Source of the DNA: Verrucomicrobiales bacterium
Lineage (GTDB): Bacteria > Verrucomicrobiota > Verrucomicrobiia > Verrucomicrobiales > V1-33
NCBI GenBank assembly: GCA_028293305.1
Contig: JAQGPD010000611.1
Span: 1-6,429, forward strand
Direction of reading: 5' to 3'
DNA length: 6,429 nucleotides
In this document: in pieces, positions 1 to 6,429 of the stretch
Position numbering within the stretch: position 1 is the stretch's first letter
Layout of the letters: each line of letters opens with the position of its first letter
Program-made: the position numbers and the translations under genes
Notes under the pieces: generated by a model
Told to the model about the DNA's origin: nothing
The model's input: the letters and a program-made list of their open reading frames with translations, nothing else
Database searches by the model: none

Positions 1-1223
1 GCGGGCGAACCGATGGGCGCGAACCGGAACAGCTCCGCTCCGCGGAATTCATCCGAATATCGCAACAGCCCCACCAGGGTCAGCGGAATGCTCCCCAGAA
101 ATCCTGACATAAACCCCATCATGACTCCCCCGGGATCGCCGCGGCTCCCCACGAGGAAAATAAGCGGATAGGCGGAAAACTGGCCGATCACCGGATAAAT
201 GCGCAGCCTGACATCCCGCGCCCGGGTCAGCTGCGCCGCCGTGAGCAAAAACGCCGCGCGCTCCACCGGATCCCTCAGCCAATAACGGATCGGCCCCCGG
301 CGCGCCACCCGCACCGTCCAGCGCTCCCCGCCCCGCGAAGGTTTCCCCACCGCCGCAGCATGCTCATTCAAGGCCAGCACCGCGCTGTCATACGATCCTG
401 ACAATTTCGAAAACGCCAGCCAGGCCACCATCGCAGTCCCGCCAAACGCCAGAAACGCCGCCGCCAGCAGCGGCATCGAAGGTGCCAGATCCACCGTCAG
501 GGCATCCACCGCGCCGAACCAAACCGGCGGCAGGGCGAAGATCCACCAACTGTCCTTCCATTGCGTGATATCCATCTGCCCCATCATCCGCGGCACCAGC
601 TGACTGGCCAGCATGATGCCTACTCCCACAACGACTTGCGAGGTGGTGATCATGCTATTGAGCCGCTCGCGGCCAAACAGCTTCAGACACAGGTGAAAGG
701 CCAGGACCACCGATCCCACCGCTAGCAACGACAGCAGAAACAAACTGAAAATATGGATAGGAATATACCGCCACGACCCGCCTTCCCGCAACGGCCCGGC
801 GATCATCCCCGCCACATTCAACGCCAGGGCCATGAAAAAAGTTTGTGTCAGGATCACCCGCACCTTGGCCTGCAGGATCATCGTCGCCGGCACCGGCCGG
901 TGCAGCAGAATGTCGGATTCCTGATCATTGAATAACAAAGTCCCGCACGAGGTCGCCAGTGTCATGCCGACCATCATCAAGGTCATGGCATGGGCCAGCG
1001 AAGCCTGGATCAGAGTCGGTGCCTTGGAGGACAGCAGGGGCAAAATAACCCCCACCATGGCAAAGACCAGCAAAGGCATCACCTTCCTGGCGAAAACCGT
1101 CAGGGACGGCACCTTGCGGTTGCCGGCCGACTGCCGTCCGCGCCAGAACAAGTCGCTGAACAACTGATACAAGGCTGCGCGCTGCCGCTTTTGGACCGCC
1201 ACTTCATCAAAATCAGTGCTCAT
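1..1223 (-). CDS. ABC-2 type transporter permease, partial (C-terminus outside the window)
   Basis: This is the membrane subunit of an ABC exporter. Reading from the ATG at 1223 gives 407 complete codons with no stop before the window edge, so the C-terminus is missing. The protein starts with a charged cytoplasmic segment of about 45 residues. Hydrophobic, probably membrane-spanning stretches follow near residues 48-64, 72-97, 120-143, 155-180, 192-212, 250-272, 345-358 and 366-387. The segment FNDQESDILLHRPVPATMIL (98-117) matches the style of ABC-2 exporters, where an acidic 'E.D.LL..P' motif follows the second membrane span. A YSDEFRGAELFRFAP segment (389-403) is also typical of such permeases. 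The start codon overlaps the stop of the ATPase gene by four bases (ATGA), which points to translational coupling and one transporter complex. A weak AGGA lies about 10 bases upstream of the start. The substrate is unknown. I am sure of the general class, less sure of the exact subfamily. Confidence 0.85.
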   Translation of the reverse strand, partial: MSTDFDEVAVQKRQRAALYQLFSDLFWRGRQSAGNRKVPSLTVFARKVMPLLVFAMVGVILPLLSSKAPTLIQASLAHAMTLMMVGMTLATSCGTLLFNDQESDILLHRPVPATMILQAKVRVILTQTFFMALALNVAGMIAGPLREGGSWRYIPIHIFSLFLLSLLAVGSVVLAFHLCLKLFGRERLNSMITTSQVVVGVGIMLASQLVPRMMGQMDITQWKDSWWIFALPPVWFGAVDALTVDLAPSMPLLAAAFLAFGGTAMVAWLAFSKLSGSYDSAVLALNEHAAAVGKPSRGGERWTVRVARRGPIRYWLRDPVERAAFLLTAAQLTRARDVRLRIYPVIGQFSAYPLIFLVGSRGDPGGVMMGFMSGFLGSIPLTLVGLLRYSDEFRGAELFRFAPIGSP

Positions 1224-1990
1224 GCTTCGAAAGTCCTGGCAAAAGCTTCCGCGCGTTCCCTCAGCTGGTCCCCGCCCGTCAGGCTGGTGAAGATTTCCTC
1301 CAGCGGAATCCCCCCATGCGCGGCCACCAATTGCTCCGGCACCCCGTCCAGCACCAGCCGGCCCTGGTTGATGATAATCACCCGGTCACACACCCGTTCC
1401 ACCACATCCAGAATGTGCGAGCTGTAAACCACCGTCCGCCCCTGACGCGCCAAAGTCTGGATCAGCGTCTTGAAACCCACCGCCGCGTTCGCATCCAGTC
1501 CATCCAGCGGTTCATCGAACAGCAGCACCGGCGGATTGTGAAGCAGTGAGGAAATAATCACCACCTTCCGGCGCATTCCCTTGCTGTAGGCGCCCAGCAA
1601 TTTATCTGTCAGGGTCTCCCACGTCAGTTCGAAAAATTGGATGAACTCCCGGATCCGCGCATCCGCCTGCGCCGTTTCCAATCCATACAAAGCCGCCACC
1701 ATCCGCAGGTATTCCAGACCTGTCAGGGATTCATAAAGCGCCCCGCTTTCCGGCACAAAACCCACGCTGCGCTTCACCCCCAGAGGATCTGTCAGGAGAT
1801 CATGACCCGCGATCACCGCCGTCCCGGACGCCGGCCGCAGCATGCCGGTGATCATTTTCAGGGTGGTCGATTTACCCGCCCCGTTAGGCCCCAGAAAACC
1901 GACGATTTGTCCTTTCGGAATCTCCAGGGTCAGGCCCTCCACGGCCATCCTGCCCTCAAAAATCTTGCCCAGCTGCGAAAGTCGGATCAT
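1220..1990 (-). CDS. ABC transporter ATP-binding protein (exporter type)
   Basis: This cytoplasmic ATPase powers the permease encoded just downstream. From the ATG at 1990 it has 256 residues, a normal length for a stand-alone ABC-2 ATPase. Visible motifs are Walker A GPNGAGKS (34-41), a VPE in place of the Q-loop glutamine (79-81), the signature region as YSKGM (135-139) instead of LSGGQ, Walker B VLLFDE (155-160), a D-loop at LDGLD (162-166) and the switch histidine H192 in SSH. The YSKGM signature and the VPE are common in the NatA/CcmA/EcsA-like group of ABC-2 ATPases, so the protein should be active. In-frame starts also exist at ATG 2005 and GTG 2014. I chose 1990 because the ABC fold begins at once with MIRLSQLGKIF, although the GGGAGG upstream is only two bases from this ATG and could instead reflect an earlier start. 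The stop codon overlaps the permease start. Confidence 0.93.
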   Translation of the reverse strand: MIRLSQLGKIFEGRMAVEGLTLEIPKGQIVGFLGPNGAGKSTTLKMITGMLRPASGTAVIAGHDLLTDPLGVKRSVGFVPESGALYESLTGLEYLRMVAALYGLETAQADARIREFIQFFELTWETLTDKLLGAYSKGMRRKVVIISSLLHNPPVLLFDEPLDGLDANAAVGFKTLIQTLARQGRTVVYSSHILDVVERVCDRVIIINQGRLVLDGVPEQLVAAHGGIPLEEIFTSLTGGDQLRERAEAFARTFEA

Positions 1991-2051
1991 GCCCTCCCAT
2001 AACATCCCGCCCACCCGCGCGCAAGCTCCGTCCGCAGTCCGCCGCCGGTTT

Positions 2052-2540
2052 CTAGCAAACCTCCGCGATCACCGTCTCCACGCGTTGTCCGCCCGACTCC
2101 AGATAAAAAATCGCGCCTTCCCGCTGCTTCATCAGCTGCCGCCCGACCGGTGACTCCGGGGTGATCACCGTCACCTCCATCCCCTCATGCTCCACCGTGA
2201 TTCCACCCCCGCCCGGCCCCACAAAATAACCCGCCGACCCATCCCGGTTTTCCAACACCACCAGCGCGCCGACGCCCACCGGCCGCATTTCGGAGAAATC
2301 CTGCGGAGGCATGGATTCCCACGCGGACAAGGCCGCCTCCGTCTCCGCCACCCGGAATGCCACGCCCCGGGCAAGGTAGGACGCCTCCAGATTCCGCGTG
2401 TCATATTTGTTCTCCGCCTTGCTGTCAGGATCCGTCGCCGCCGCCTGCGCCGCCCGCGCCGCCTTCAAAAAGCCGTCCAATTCCCGCTTCAACGCTTCAA
2501 CCACTTTCACGGAAACCTCTCTTTTATCTTCTGATGTCAT
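2052..2540 (-). CDS. GreA/GreB-like transcription elongation factor family protein
   Basis: The 162-residue protein has the two-part plan of Gre factors. It has an N-terminal, largely helical part (about 9-75) that should form a coiled coil, and a C-terminal beta-rich FKBP-like domain (about 85-162) with TPESPVGRQLMKQREGA (127-143), which resembles the 'TP.SPLGRALLGK..GD' end of GreA. Known Gre factors bind RNA polymerase and insert the coiled-coil tip into the secondary channel to stimulate transcript cleavage. Here the tip region reads DPDSKAENKYDTRNLEASYL (37-56). E43-N44 align with E44-N45 of E. coli GreA, but the position of GreA D41 is a serine (S40), with D39 one residue earlier. Cleavage activity is therefore uncertain, and the protein may be a Gre paralogue with another role at the polymerase. 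The start is fixed by an in-frame TAA nine bases before the ATG. No Shine-Dalgarno sequence is visible. It lies 63 bases after the PqiA-like gene and 61 bases before the ABC ATPase. Confidence 0.8.
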   Translation of the reverse strand: MTSEDKREVSVKVVEALKRELDGFLKAARAAQAAATDPDSKAENKYDTRNLEASYLARGVAFRVAETEAALSAWESMPPQDFSEMRPVGVGALVVLENRDGSAGYFVGPGGGGITVEHEGMEVTVITPESPVGRQLMKQREGAIFYLESGGQRVETVIAEVC

Positions 2541-2603
2541 AACAATTTATCAATGCGTTCGGTTTGCACTCCGGACAACACCAAAAGCGCCGCCCGTATT
2601 TCG

Positions 2604-3803
2604 TCAGGATTTCTTCTGTGACGCCGGTCCGCTCCTCACCGCCAGCGGCGCCGCCGGGGTCAGAAGCGCCGCCAGACACCAAATCAGGAGCGTCGCCCCC
2701 GCTCCCAGGCGGGCCAGCACGGACGGCAGCCGCGGGGACGCGGACCCCTGCAGTTCCAAGCTGAAAATACGCCCATGCCACGTGCGGGTCCAGTCCCGGA
2801 AAGGATCGTCGGCACGCCGGATCGTCTCCTCATCGATGGGGGCATCGATGACTTTGGCTATTTCAATATTCGACACCAGCCGGACGGCCGCGATCTCCCC
2901 GCGGTCCACCGTCTGCGGCAAATTGAATGTTAGCTGGATCATCCTGTCATCCAGATCGACCGGGGTGATTTTATTGGAAACAACGAGGCTGCCATCCTGT
3001 TTTTCCACGCTCACCCAAGCCTCCGGGGCTTTCCAACCCGCATCGGTGGACACAGCCTGACCAAATTCCATGATGCGTTTCAATGTGTCCTTGGAAAAGA
3101 AATCATGCTCTTCCTTGATGAGCTCCTTTAATGCTAGCGTTTTCTCCACCGAGCGCCGCAGATCCCCGCGATGGGTCAGCCGCGTCAACGCCACCCGGTC
3201 CACCTGGCCTCCCATCTCGCGGCGGAGTTCCACGGCGGAATGGAAAGTCAGGTAGCCCGCCAGGCCCGCCATAACCAACCACGCCGGAGCCCGGAGGTGG
3301 GCCCGGGGCGCGCCACCGCCACGGTCCGGCCGGGCCTCCGCCACCAGCGCGCGGCGCAGCGCGGCCCCGGACAACGCGGACAATAGTATAGCGGCGGAGA
3401 ATAAATACAGGCCCAGCGATGGGAGAATCCTGACATATTCATTTACTTTCACCAACATGACCAACATCGCGATAACCATGACGTCCAACATGGAGTATTT
3501 CGCGGTCCATGAGGTGATAGCGACAATACGGCAGCGCATTTCCGGCGATAAAAACCGCCGCCCGGCCGTGCACACCAGTCCCAGCGTGAATTTCACCAAA
3601 GGGAACACCAGACTGAAACTGAAAATAAGCCCGGCGAGAAAAAGCTCGCCGCTTTGATAAAACTGCCGGATCCCGCTCCACACGGAATACCAGCGCGGCC
3701 CGTCCACGGCATTCGCCACCAGCATGGCGGGCACGAACACCGCGGGCACAAAGGCGGCAAGTCCCGCCAGACAGAAAAACGCTGACCATCGATTCCAATT
3801 CAT
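2604..3803 (-). CDS. PqiA-family inner-membrane protein with added C-terminal extracytoplasmic domain
   Basis: The protein has 399 residues. Residues 1-150 match one PqiA domain: a first membrane span (about 10-32), the motif YSVWSGIRQFYQSGELFLAG (39-58) running into FSFSLVFPLVK (61-71), then WTAKYSMLDVMVIAMLVMLV (99-118) and a span at about 128-149. PqiA and its relatives are inner-membrane proteins that work with MCE proteins (PqiB, YebT/LetB) in lipid traffic and envelope integrity. E. coli PqiA has two such domains and cysteine zinc motifs; this protein has one domain and no N-terminal CxxC pairs. A fifth span (about 174-192) is followed by about 170 residues, probably outside the inner membrane, that I do not recognise, and a last span near 366-385. 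No MCE gene is visible nearby. The start is fixed by an in-frame TAA nine bases upstream; no Shine-Dalgarno sequence is seen. It is the first gene of the minus-strand set. The PqiA assignment is solid, the role inferred. Confidence 0.82.
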   Translation of the reverse strand: MNWNRWSAFFCLAGLAAFVPAVFVPAMLVANAVDGPRWYSVWSGIRQFYQSGELFLAGLIFSFSLVFPLVKFTLGLVCTAGRRFLSPEMRCRIVAITSWTAKYSMLDVMVIAMLVMLVKVNEYVRILPSLGLYLFSAAILLSALSGAALRRALVAEARPDRGGGAPRAHLRAPAWLVMAGLAGYLTFHSAVELRREMGGQVDRVALTRLTHRGDLRRSVEKTLALKELIKEEHDFFSKDTLKRIMEFGQAVSTDAGWKAPEAWVSVEKQDGSLVVSNKITPVDLDDRMIQLTFNLPQTVDRGEIAAVRLVSNIEIAKVIDAPIDEETIRRADDPFRDWTRTWHGRIFSLELQGSASPRLPSVLARLGAGATLLIWCLAALLTPAAPLAVRSGPASQKKS

Positions 3804-4032
3804 GCGCGGAGCTTAGCCAGACCCATCGTGGATGCGGGAACAAAAATTTCCTTTATGTGGAACGCCACCCGCCACCGCGCCCATGTTGCCGCACGGCGCG
3901 TGGATTGGGGCGAATTTCCGTTGGAGTCGGCCGTCTTCCCCTCCACGCTGCATCCCCAGCGACCGACCGAGGGACCTGTCCTCCATCCATCGACCAAATC
4001 CCACGACCCTTGTTTTCCCATCCGACCCCGCC
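3804..4032. other. divergent intergenic region between the PqiA-like gene and tsaD
   Basis: These 229 bases separate two genes that point away from each other, so promoters for both are expected here. I found no convincing pair of -35 and -10 boxes on either strand, no clear inverted repeat and no RNA-like structure. An AT-rich patch lies at about 3840-3856. The tsaD reading frame stays open to an ATG at 3832, but the extra 67 residues are rich in proline, arginine and serine and match nothing in the TsaD family, so I treat them as non-coding. Confidence 0.45.
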
Positions 4033-5037
4033 ATGAGCCCTCTCATTCTAGCCTTGGAAACTTCCTGCGATGAATCGGCGGTCGCGCTGTGCGATGCCGG
4101 GGGCCACATCCCCGCCACCGCCATTTCGTCGCAAATCCCTGATCATCAACCCTATGGCGGCGTAGTGCCGGAGCTGGCCTCGCGGAATCACCTGCTGCGC
4201 ATCCGACCCCTCATCCAGCAGGTGCTCCGGGACGCGGACGTGCGGTTGAGCGACATCAGCGCCTTCGCCGCCACCTCGGGGCCGGGCTTGGCCAGCTCCC
4301 TTCTCGTCGGCAGCACCATCGCCAAATCCCTCGCGCTGGCCTGTGGGAAACCCTACCTCGCCGTCAACCACCTGGAGGGCCATCTCCTCTCTCCTTTTCT
4401 GGGAAAACCCGGCGGCATCCAGCCGGGTATCGCCTTGATTGTCAGCGGGGGACACACCCTCCTGCTGCATCTGCGCGGCCCGGGGGACTACGAAATTCTC
4501 GGCCGCACCCGCGACGACGCCGCCGGCGAGGCTTTTGACAAAGTCGCCCGCATGCTGGGACTTCCCTACCCTGGCGGACCGGAAATTGACAAACTCGCCC
4601 GCAGCGGCAATCCCGCGGCCTTCGACTTCCCCCGGAGCATGAAATCCAGCGGCGATTACTCGTTCAGTTTCAGCGGATTGAAAACGTCCATGTTTTATCT
4701 CCTGCCCACCCTGGGCGACTCCGCCGCCGGTCGTTTGCCGGACCTCTGCGCCTCCTTCCAGGAAGCCGTCACCGACATTCTGGTCTCCAAAACCCTTGCC
4801 GCCGCCAAAGCCCTTGGAGCCCAACACATCAGCGTCAGCGGCGGGGTCAGCTGCAACTCCCGCCTCCGCGCCCTCTTCACCGAACGCGCCGCCGCCGCCC
4901 GGCTCACACTCCATCTCGCCGCCCCCGCCCACACCACGGACAACGCCGCCATGATCGCCTTCGCCGCCCTCCAACGCTTTAAGAATCAACAGTTTTCCTC
5001 CCTCGACTCCGACATCGACCCCAATCTCTCCCTGTGA
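4033..5037 (+). CDS. tsaD: tRNA N6-adenosine threonylcarbamoyltransferase TsaD (t6A synthesis)
   Basis: TsaD moves the threonylcarbamoyl group from threonylcarbamoyl-AMP (made by TsaC/TsaB2) to N6 of A37 in tRNAs that read ANN codons; in bacteria it acts with TsaB and TsaE in the cytoplasm. The 334-residue product is of usual length and carries the family motifs in order: LETSCDES (8-15), YGGVVPELASRNH (41-53), the metal-binding histidines H113 and H117 in NHLEGH, VSGGHT (137-142), DDAAGEAFDKVAR (161-173), YPGGP (179-183), FSFSGLKT (211-218), SGGVSCNS (269-276) and TDNAAMIA (302-309), where D303 is the third metal ligand. All catalytic positions look intact. The ATG at 4033 is chosen because the conserved N-terminus (MSPLILALETSCDES) begins there; a start at 3832 is possible by frame but adds unrelated sequence. 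No Shine-Dalgarno sequence precedes the start. No other t6A gene lies in this window. Confidence 0.97.
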   Translation: MSPLILALETSCDESAVALCDAGGHIPATAISSQIPDHQPYGGVVPELASRNHLLRIRPLIQQVLRDADVRLSDISAFAATSGPGLASSLLVGSTIAKSLALACGKPYLAVNHLEGHLLSPFLGKPGGIQPGIALIVSGGHTLLLHLRGPGDYEILGRTRDDAAGEAFDKVARMLGLPYPGGPEIDKLARSGNPAAFDFPRSMKSSGDYSFSFSGLKTSMFYLLPTLGDSAAGRLPDLCASFQEAVTDILVSKTLAAAKALGAQHISVSGGVSCNSRLRALFTERAAAARLTLHLAAPAHTTDNAAMIAFAALQRFKNQQFSSLDSDIDPNLSL

Positions 5038-5067
5038 CTCCACGCCCATGGCAGGTTCTCTCCCAAC

Positions 5068-5127
5068 GGAGGGCGGACATTTTGTCCGCCAGTTCCATCG
5101 TCAAGGTCAACAGAATGTTGACCCTCC
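5068..5127. repeat. inverted pair of GGAG-headed hairpins, REP/BIME-like element
   Basis: This 60-base non-coding element begins 31 bases after the tsaD stop. On the plus strand GGAG (5068-5071) is followed directly by a perfect 8-bp stem with a 3-base loop, GGCGGACA-TTT-TGTCCGCC (5072-5090). After a 14-base linker comes a second perfect 8-bp stem with a 3-base loop, GGTCAACA-GAA-TGTTGACC (5105-5123), followed directly by CTCC (5124-5127). On the minus strand this second half is thus again GGAG plus a hairpin, so the two units are inverted copies. Both share GG...ACA / TGT...CC, and on their own strands the loops are TTT and TTC. Known REP sequences are short palindromes with a conserved GTAG or GGAG tetranucleotide at the 5' foot and often occur as inverted pairs (BIMEs). 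That this is a genome-wide repeat is inference, since only one copy is in the window. No T-run follows either stem, so a role as a classic terminator is not supported. Confidence 0.7.
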
Positions 5128-5242
5128 TTTGCCGGAACGCTGCCTCCTCTGAAGATCCATAATCGGAAGGCGCTCCGTTTTTACCTGCCCGGCCGGAATC
5201 CAGCCAGCACCGGGGTTGGAATGCGCTCGCGGAACCGCGGTT

Positions 5243-5270
5243 TTGATTTGTGGCGGTGGTATTTTACAAC
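5243..5270 (+). promoter_or_regulatory. weak candidate promoter for the beta-propeller gene
   Basis: TTGATT (5243-5248) and TACAAC (5265-5270) are 16 bases apart and each match four of six bases of the sigma-70 consensus. The site is 36 bases upstream of the preferred ATG at 5306, in the most AT-rich part of this intergenic stretch. Such matches occur by chance, so this is only a candidate. Confidence 0.22.
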
Positions 5271-5305
5271 TTTCCAATTACCGCGGAAGCGTGACATGTT
5301 GGGCC

Positions 5306-6429
5306 ATGCGCTTTTCCCCGCTTTTTTCCAATGTCCGATTCCAGCCTGCGTGTCCGGCTTTTGCCCGATCCGGATTTTTCATGGCGCTTTGGGGTGTGGC
5401 GGTGGTGATGGCGGCGGCGACTCCAGCCTCTATCTGCCGGGCGGCGGAACCGGAATCCTGGGCCGGCCTCACTTTTCATAAGGCACCCCAGCCACGGCCT
5501 GCCGAAGCAAAAAACGAGGACTGGCCCCGGTTCCATGGCGTGCACGATGCTCCCGTTTCCGGCGAAACCGGCATCGCGCCGACCTTTCCGGAAACTGGAC
5601 CCCCGCTCGTCTGGGAATGCGAAAAAGGCAGTGGTTATGCCTCGCCCGCCATCGCCGACGGCCGATTGGTCCTTTTTCATCGCGTCAAAGGCCTGGAAAC
5701 CATAGACTGCCTCGATCCGGCGACCGGAAAACGCTTCTGGTCGCATGCCTACCCGGCGGAATATACGGACGATTTCGGCTACAGTGACGGCCCCCGCGCC
5801 GGTCCGGTTTTGAGCGGAGGGAAAATCTACACCTTCGGCATTACGGGCATCCTGAAATGCCTGGATCTGGCTTCCGGCAAACCGTTGTGGGAAGTGGATT
5901 GCCAGAAAAAATACGCCATGCAGAAGTATTTCTTCGGCACCGGCTCCAGCCCCATTGTCCAAGGCAACTCCCTGCTGGTCAACGTGGGCGGGGGCGATGG
6001 CCAATGCATTGTGGCATTCGACATCCTGACCGGAGCGGAAAAATGGATCGTCAACCACCCCTGGGGCCAAAGTTATTCCTCCCCCATCGCCGCCAAATGG
6101 CACGGCACGGACCGCGTCCTGTTTTTCACCGGCGGAAAAAGCGAACCCTCCACCGGCGGCCTCATCATCGTGGATCCGGCGACTGGAAAAATCGATGCCA
6201 CGCTTCCTTGGCGGGCCCGCCGTTACCCCAGCGTGAATGCCTCATCGCCAGTGCTTTGTGGCGAAAACCAAGTCTTCATTTCCCACGCCTACATTGACCG
6301 GGACCACGACCAAAACGGCGGCGTCATGCTCCGCACGGTGGCGGACGGCGCCCTGACCACCGTCTGGACCGACCCGAATTTCGGCTGCCATTGGATGACT
6401 CCCGTTTTTCACGAAAATCACCTCTACGC
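5306..6429 (+). CDS. secreted PQQ-like beta-propeller repeat protein, partial (C-terminus outside the window)
   Basis: The frame is open from 5153 to the window end; the ATG at 5306 gives 374 complete codons with no stop. Residues 1-24 are an arginine-containing n-region, 24-44 are hydrophobic (FFMALWGVAVVMAAATPASI), and cleavage is likely after CRA (47), so the protein should be exported. The mature part opens with EDWPRFHG (71-78), like the DWPQFRG start of many PQQ-like proteins of Planctomycetota and Verrucomicrobiota. Propeller-blade motifs follow: CLDPATGKRFW (135-145), CLDLASGKPLWEVD (185-198), AFDILTGAEKW (237-247) and IVDPATGKI (288-296). In this family such blades form an eight-bladed or similar propeller, often without bound PQQ; binding or enzyme activity cannot be decided here. 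Other starts are GTG 5291 and ATG 5381; the latter would remove all positive charge before the hydrophobic core, so 5306 is preferred. GGAAG at 5285-5289 lies 16 bases upstream, too far to be a good ribosome site. Confidence 0.88.
   Translation, partial: MRFSPLFSNVRFQPACPAFARSGFFMALWGVAVVMAAATPASICRAAEPESWAGLTFHKAPQPRPAEAKNEDWPRFHGVHDAPVSGETGIAPTFPETGPPLVWECEKGSGYASPAIADGRLVLFHRVKGLETIDCLDPATGKRFWSHAYPAEYTDDFGYSDGPRAGPVLSGGKIYTFGITGILKCLDLASGKPLWEVDCQKKYAMQKYFFGTGSSPIVQGNSLLVNVGGGDGQCIVAFDILTGAEKWIVNHPWGQSYSSPIAAKWHGTDRVLFFTGGKSEPSTGGLIIVDPATGKIDATLPWRARRYPSVNASSPVLCGENQVFISHAYIDRDHDQNGGVMLRTVADGALTTVWTDPNFGCHWMTPVFHENHLY

Noticed and set aside
990..1427. Plus-strand open frames across the ABC permease and ATPase region
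   Set aside because: They are antisense to a continuous membrane-protein frame and to an ATPase with all motifs, and their products are rich in histidine, arginine and proline as expected for shadows.
3832..4032. A 67-residue N-terminal extension of TsaD
   Set aside because: The extension is compositionally biased, unlike any TsaD N-terminus, and the conserved protein begins exactly at the ATG at 4033.
4048..5049. A 333-codon open frame on the minus strand opposite tsaD
   Set aside because: It is an antisense shadow of a GC-rich gene: its product is glycine-, alanine- and glutamate-rich with no domain, while the plus strand carries every TsaD motif.
5072..5123. The two hairpins as a rho-independent terminator of tsaD
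   Set aside because: Neither stem is followed by a run of T on either strand, and the symmetric GGAG-headed layout fits a repeat pair better.
5227..5250. CGCG-GAAC-CGCG followed by GTTTT as a possible terminator
   Set aside because: The stem is only four base pairs and the T-run is short and broken, so it is too weak to call.
5264..6103. A 279-codon open frame on the minus strand opposite the beta-propeller gene
   Set aside because: The plus strand shows a signal peptide and repeated propeller-blade motifs in one frame; the antisense product has no recognisable feature.

Overview
The window is GC-rich and has the look of a Verrucomicrobiota-type bacterium (or a relative in the PVC group). 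The reasons are a secreted PQQ-type beta-propeller protein with a DWPRF start motif, an ABC-2 exporter of a type common in that group, and several start codons without a clear Shine-Dalgarno sequence. This placement is inference from gene style, not from a marker gene.

Left part, minus strand (about 1 to 3803): four genes run in the same direction and could form one operon. In transcription order they are a PqiA-family inner-membrane protein with an added C-terminal extracytoplasmic domain (3803 to 2604), a small GreA/GreB-like RNA polymerase-binding protein (2540 to 2052), an ABC transporter ATPase (1990 to 1220), and its ABC-2 type permease (1223 to beyond base 1). The last two overlap by four bases (ATGA) and almost certainly form one exporter. 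The gaps between the other genes are about 60 bases each. The substrate of the exporter cannot be read from the sequence.

Middle (3804 to 4032): a 229-base divergent intergenic region separates this set from tsaD. It probably holds promoters for both directions, but no strong promoter boxes stand out.

Right part, plus strand: tsaD (4033 to 5037) is complete and carries all the expected motifs of the enzyme that makes the t6A modification of tRNA. A 268-base non-coding stretch follows. Its first half carries a striking 60-base element made of two inverted, perfectly paired 19-base hairpins, each preceded by GGAG, which looks like a REP pair (BIME-like). Its second half may hold a weak promoter for the last gene. 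That gene (5306 to beyond the end of the window) encodes a secreted PQQ-like beta-propeller protein and is cut by the window edge.

No rRNA, tRNA, CRISPR array, insertion sequence or phage gene was seen. The most unusual items are the inverted hairpin pair after tsaD and the fused architecture of the PqiA-like protein. Nothing here proves a new biological system.
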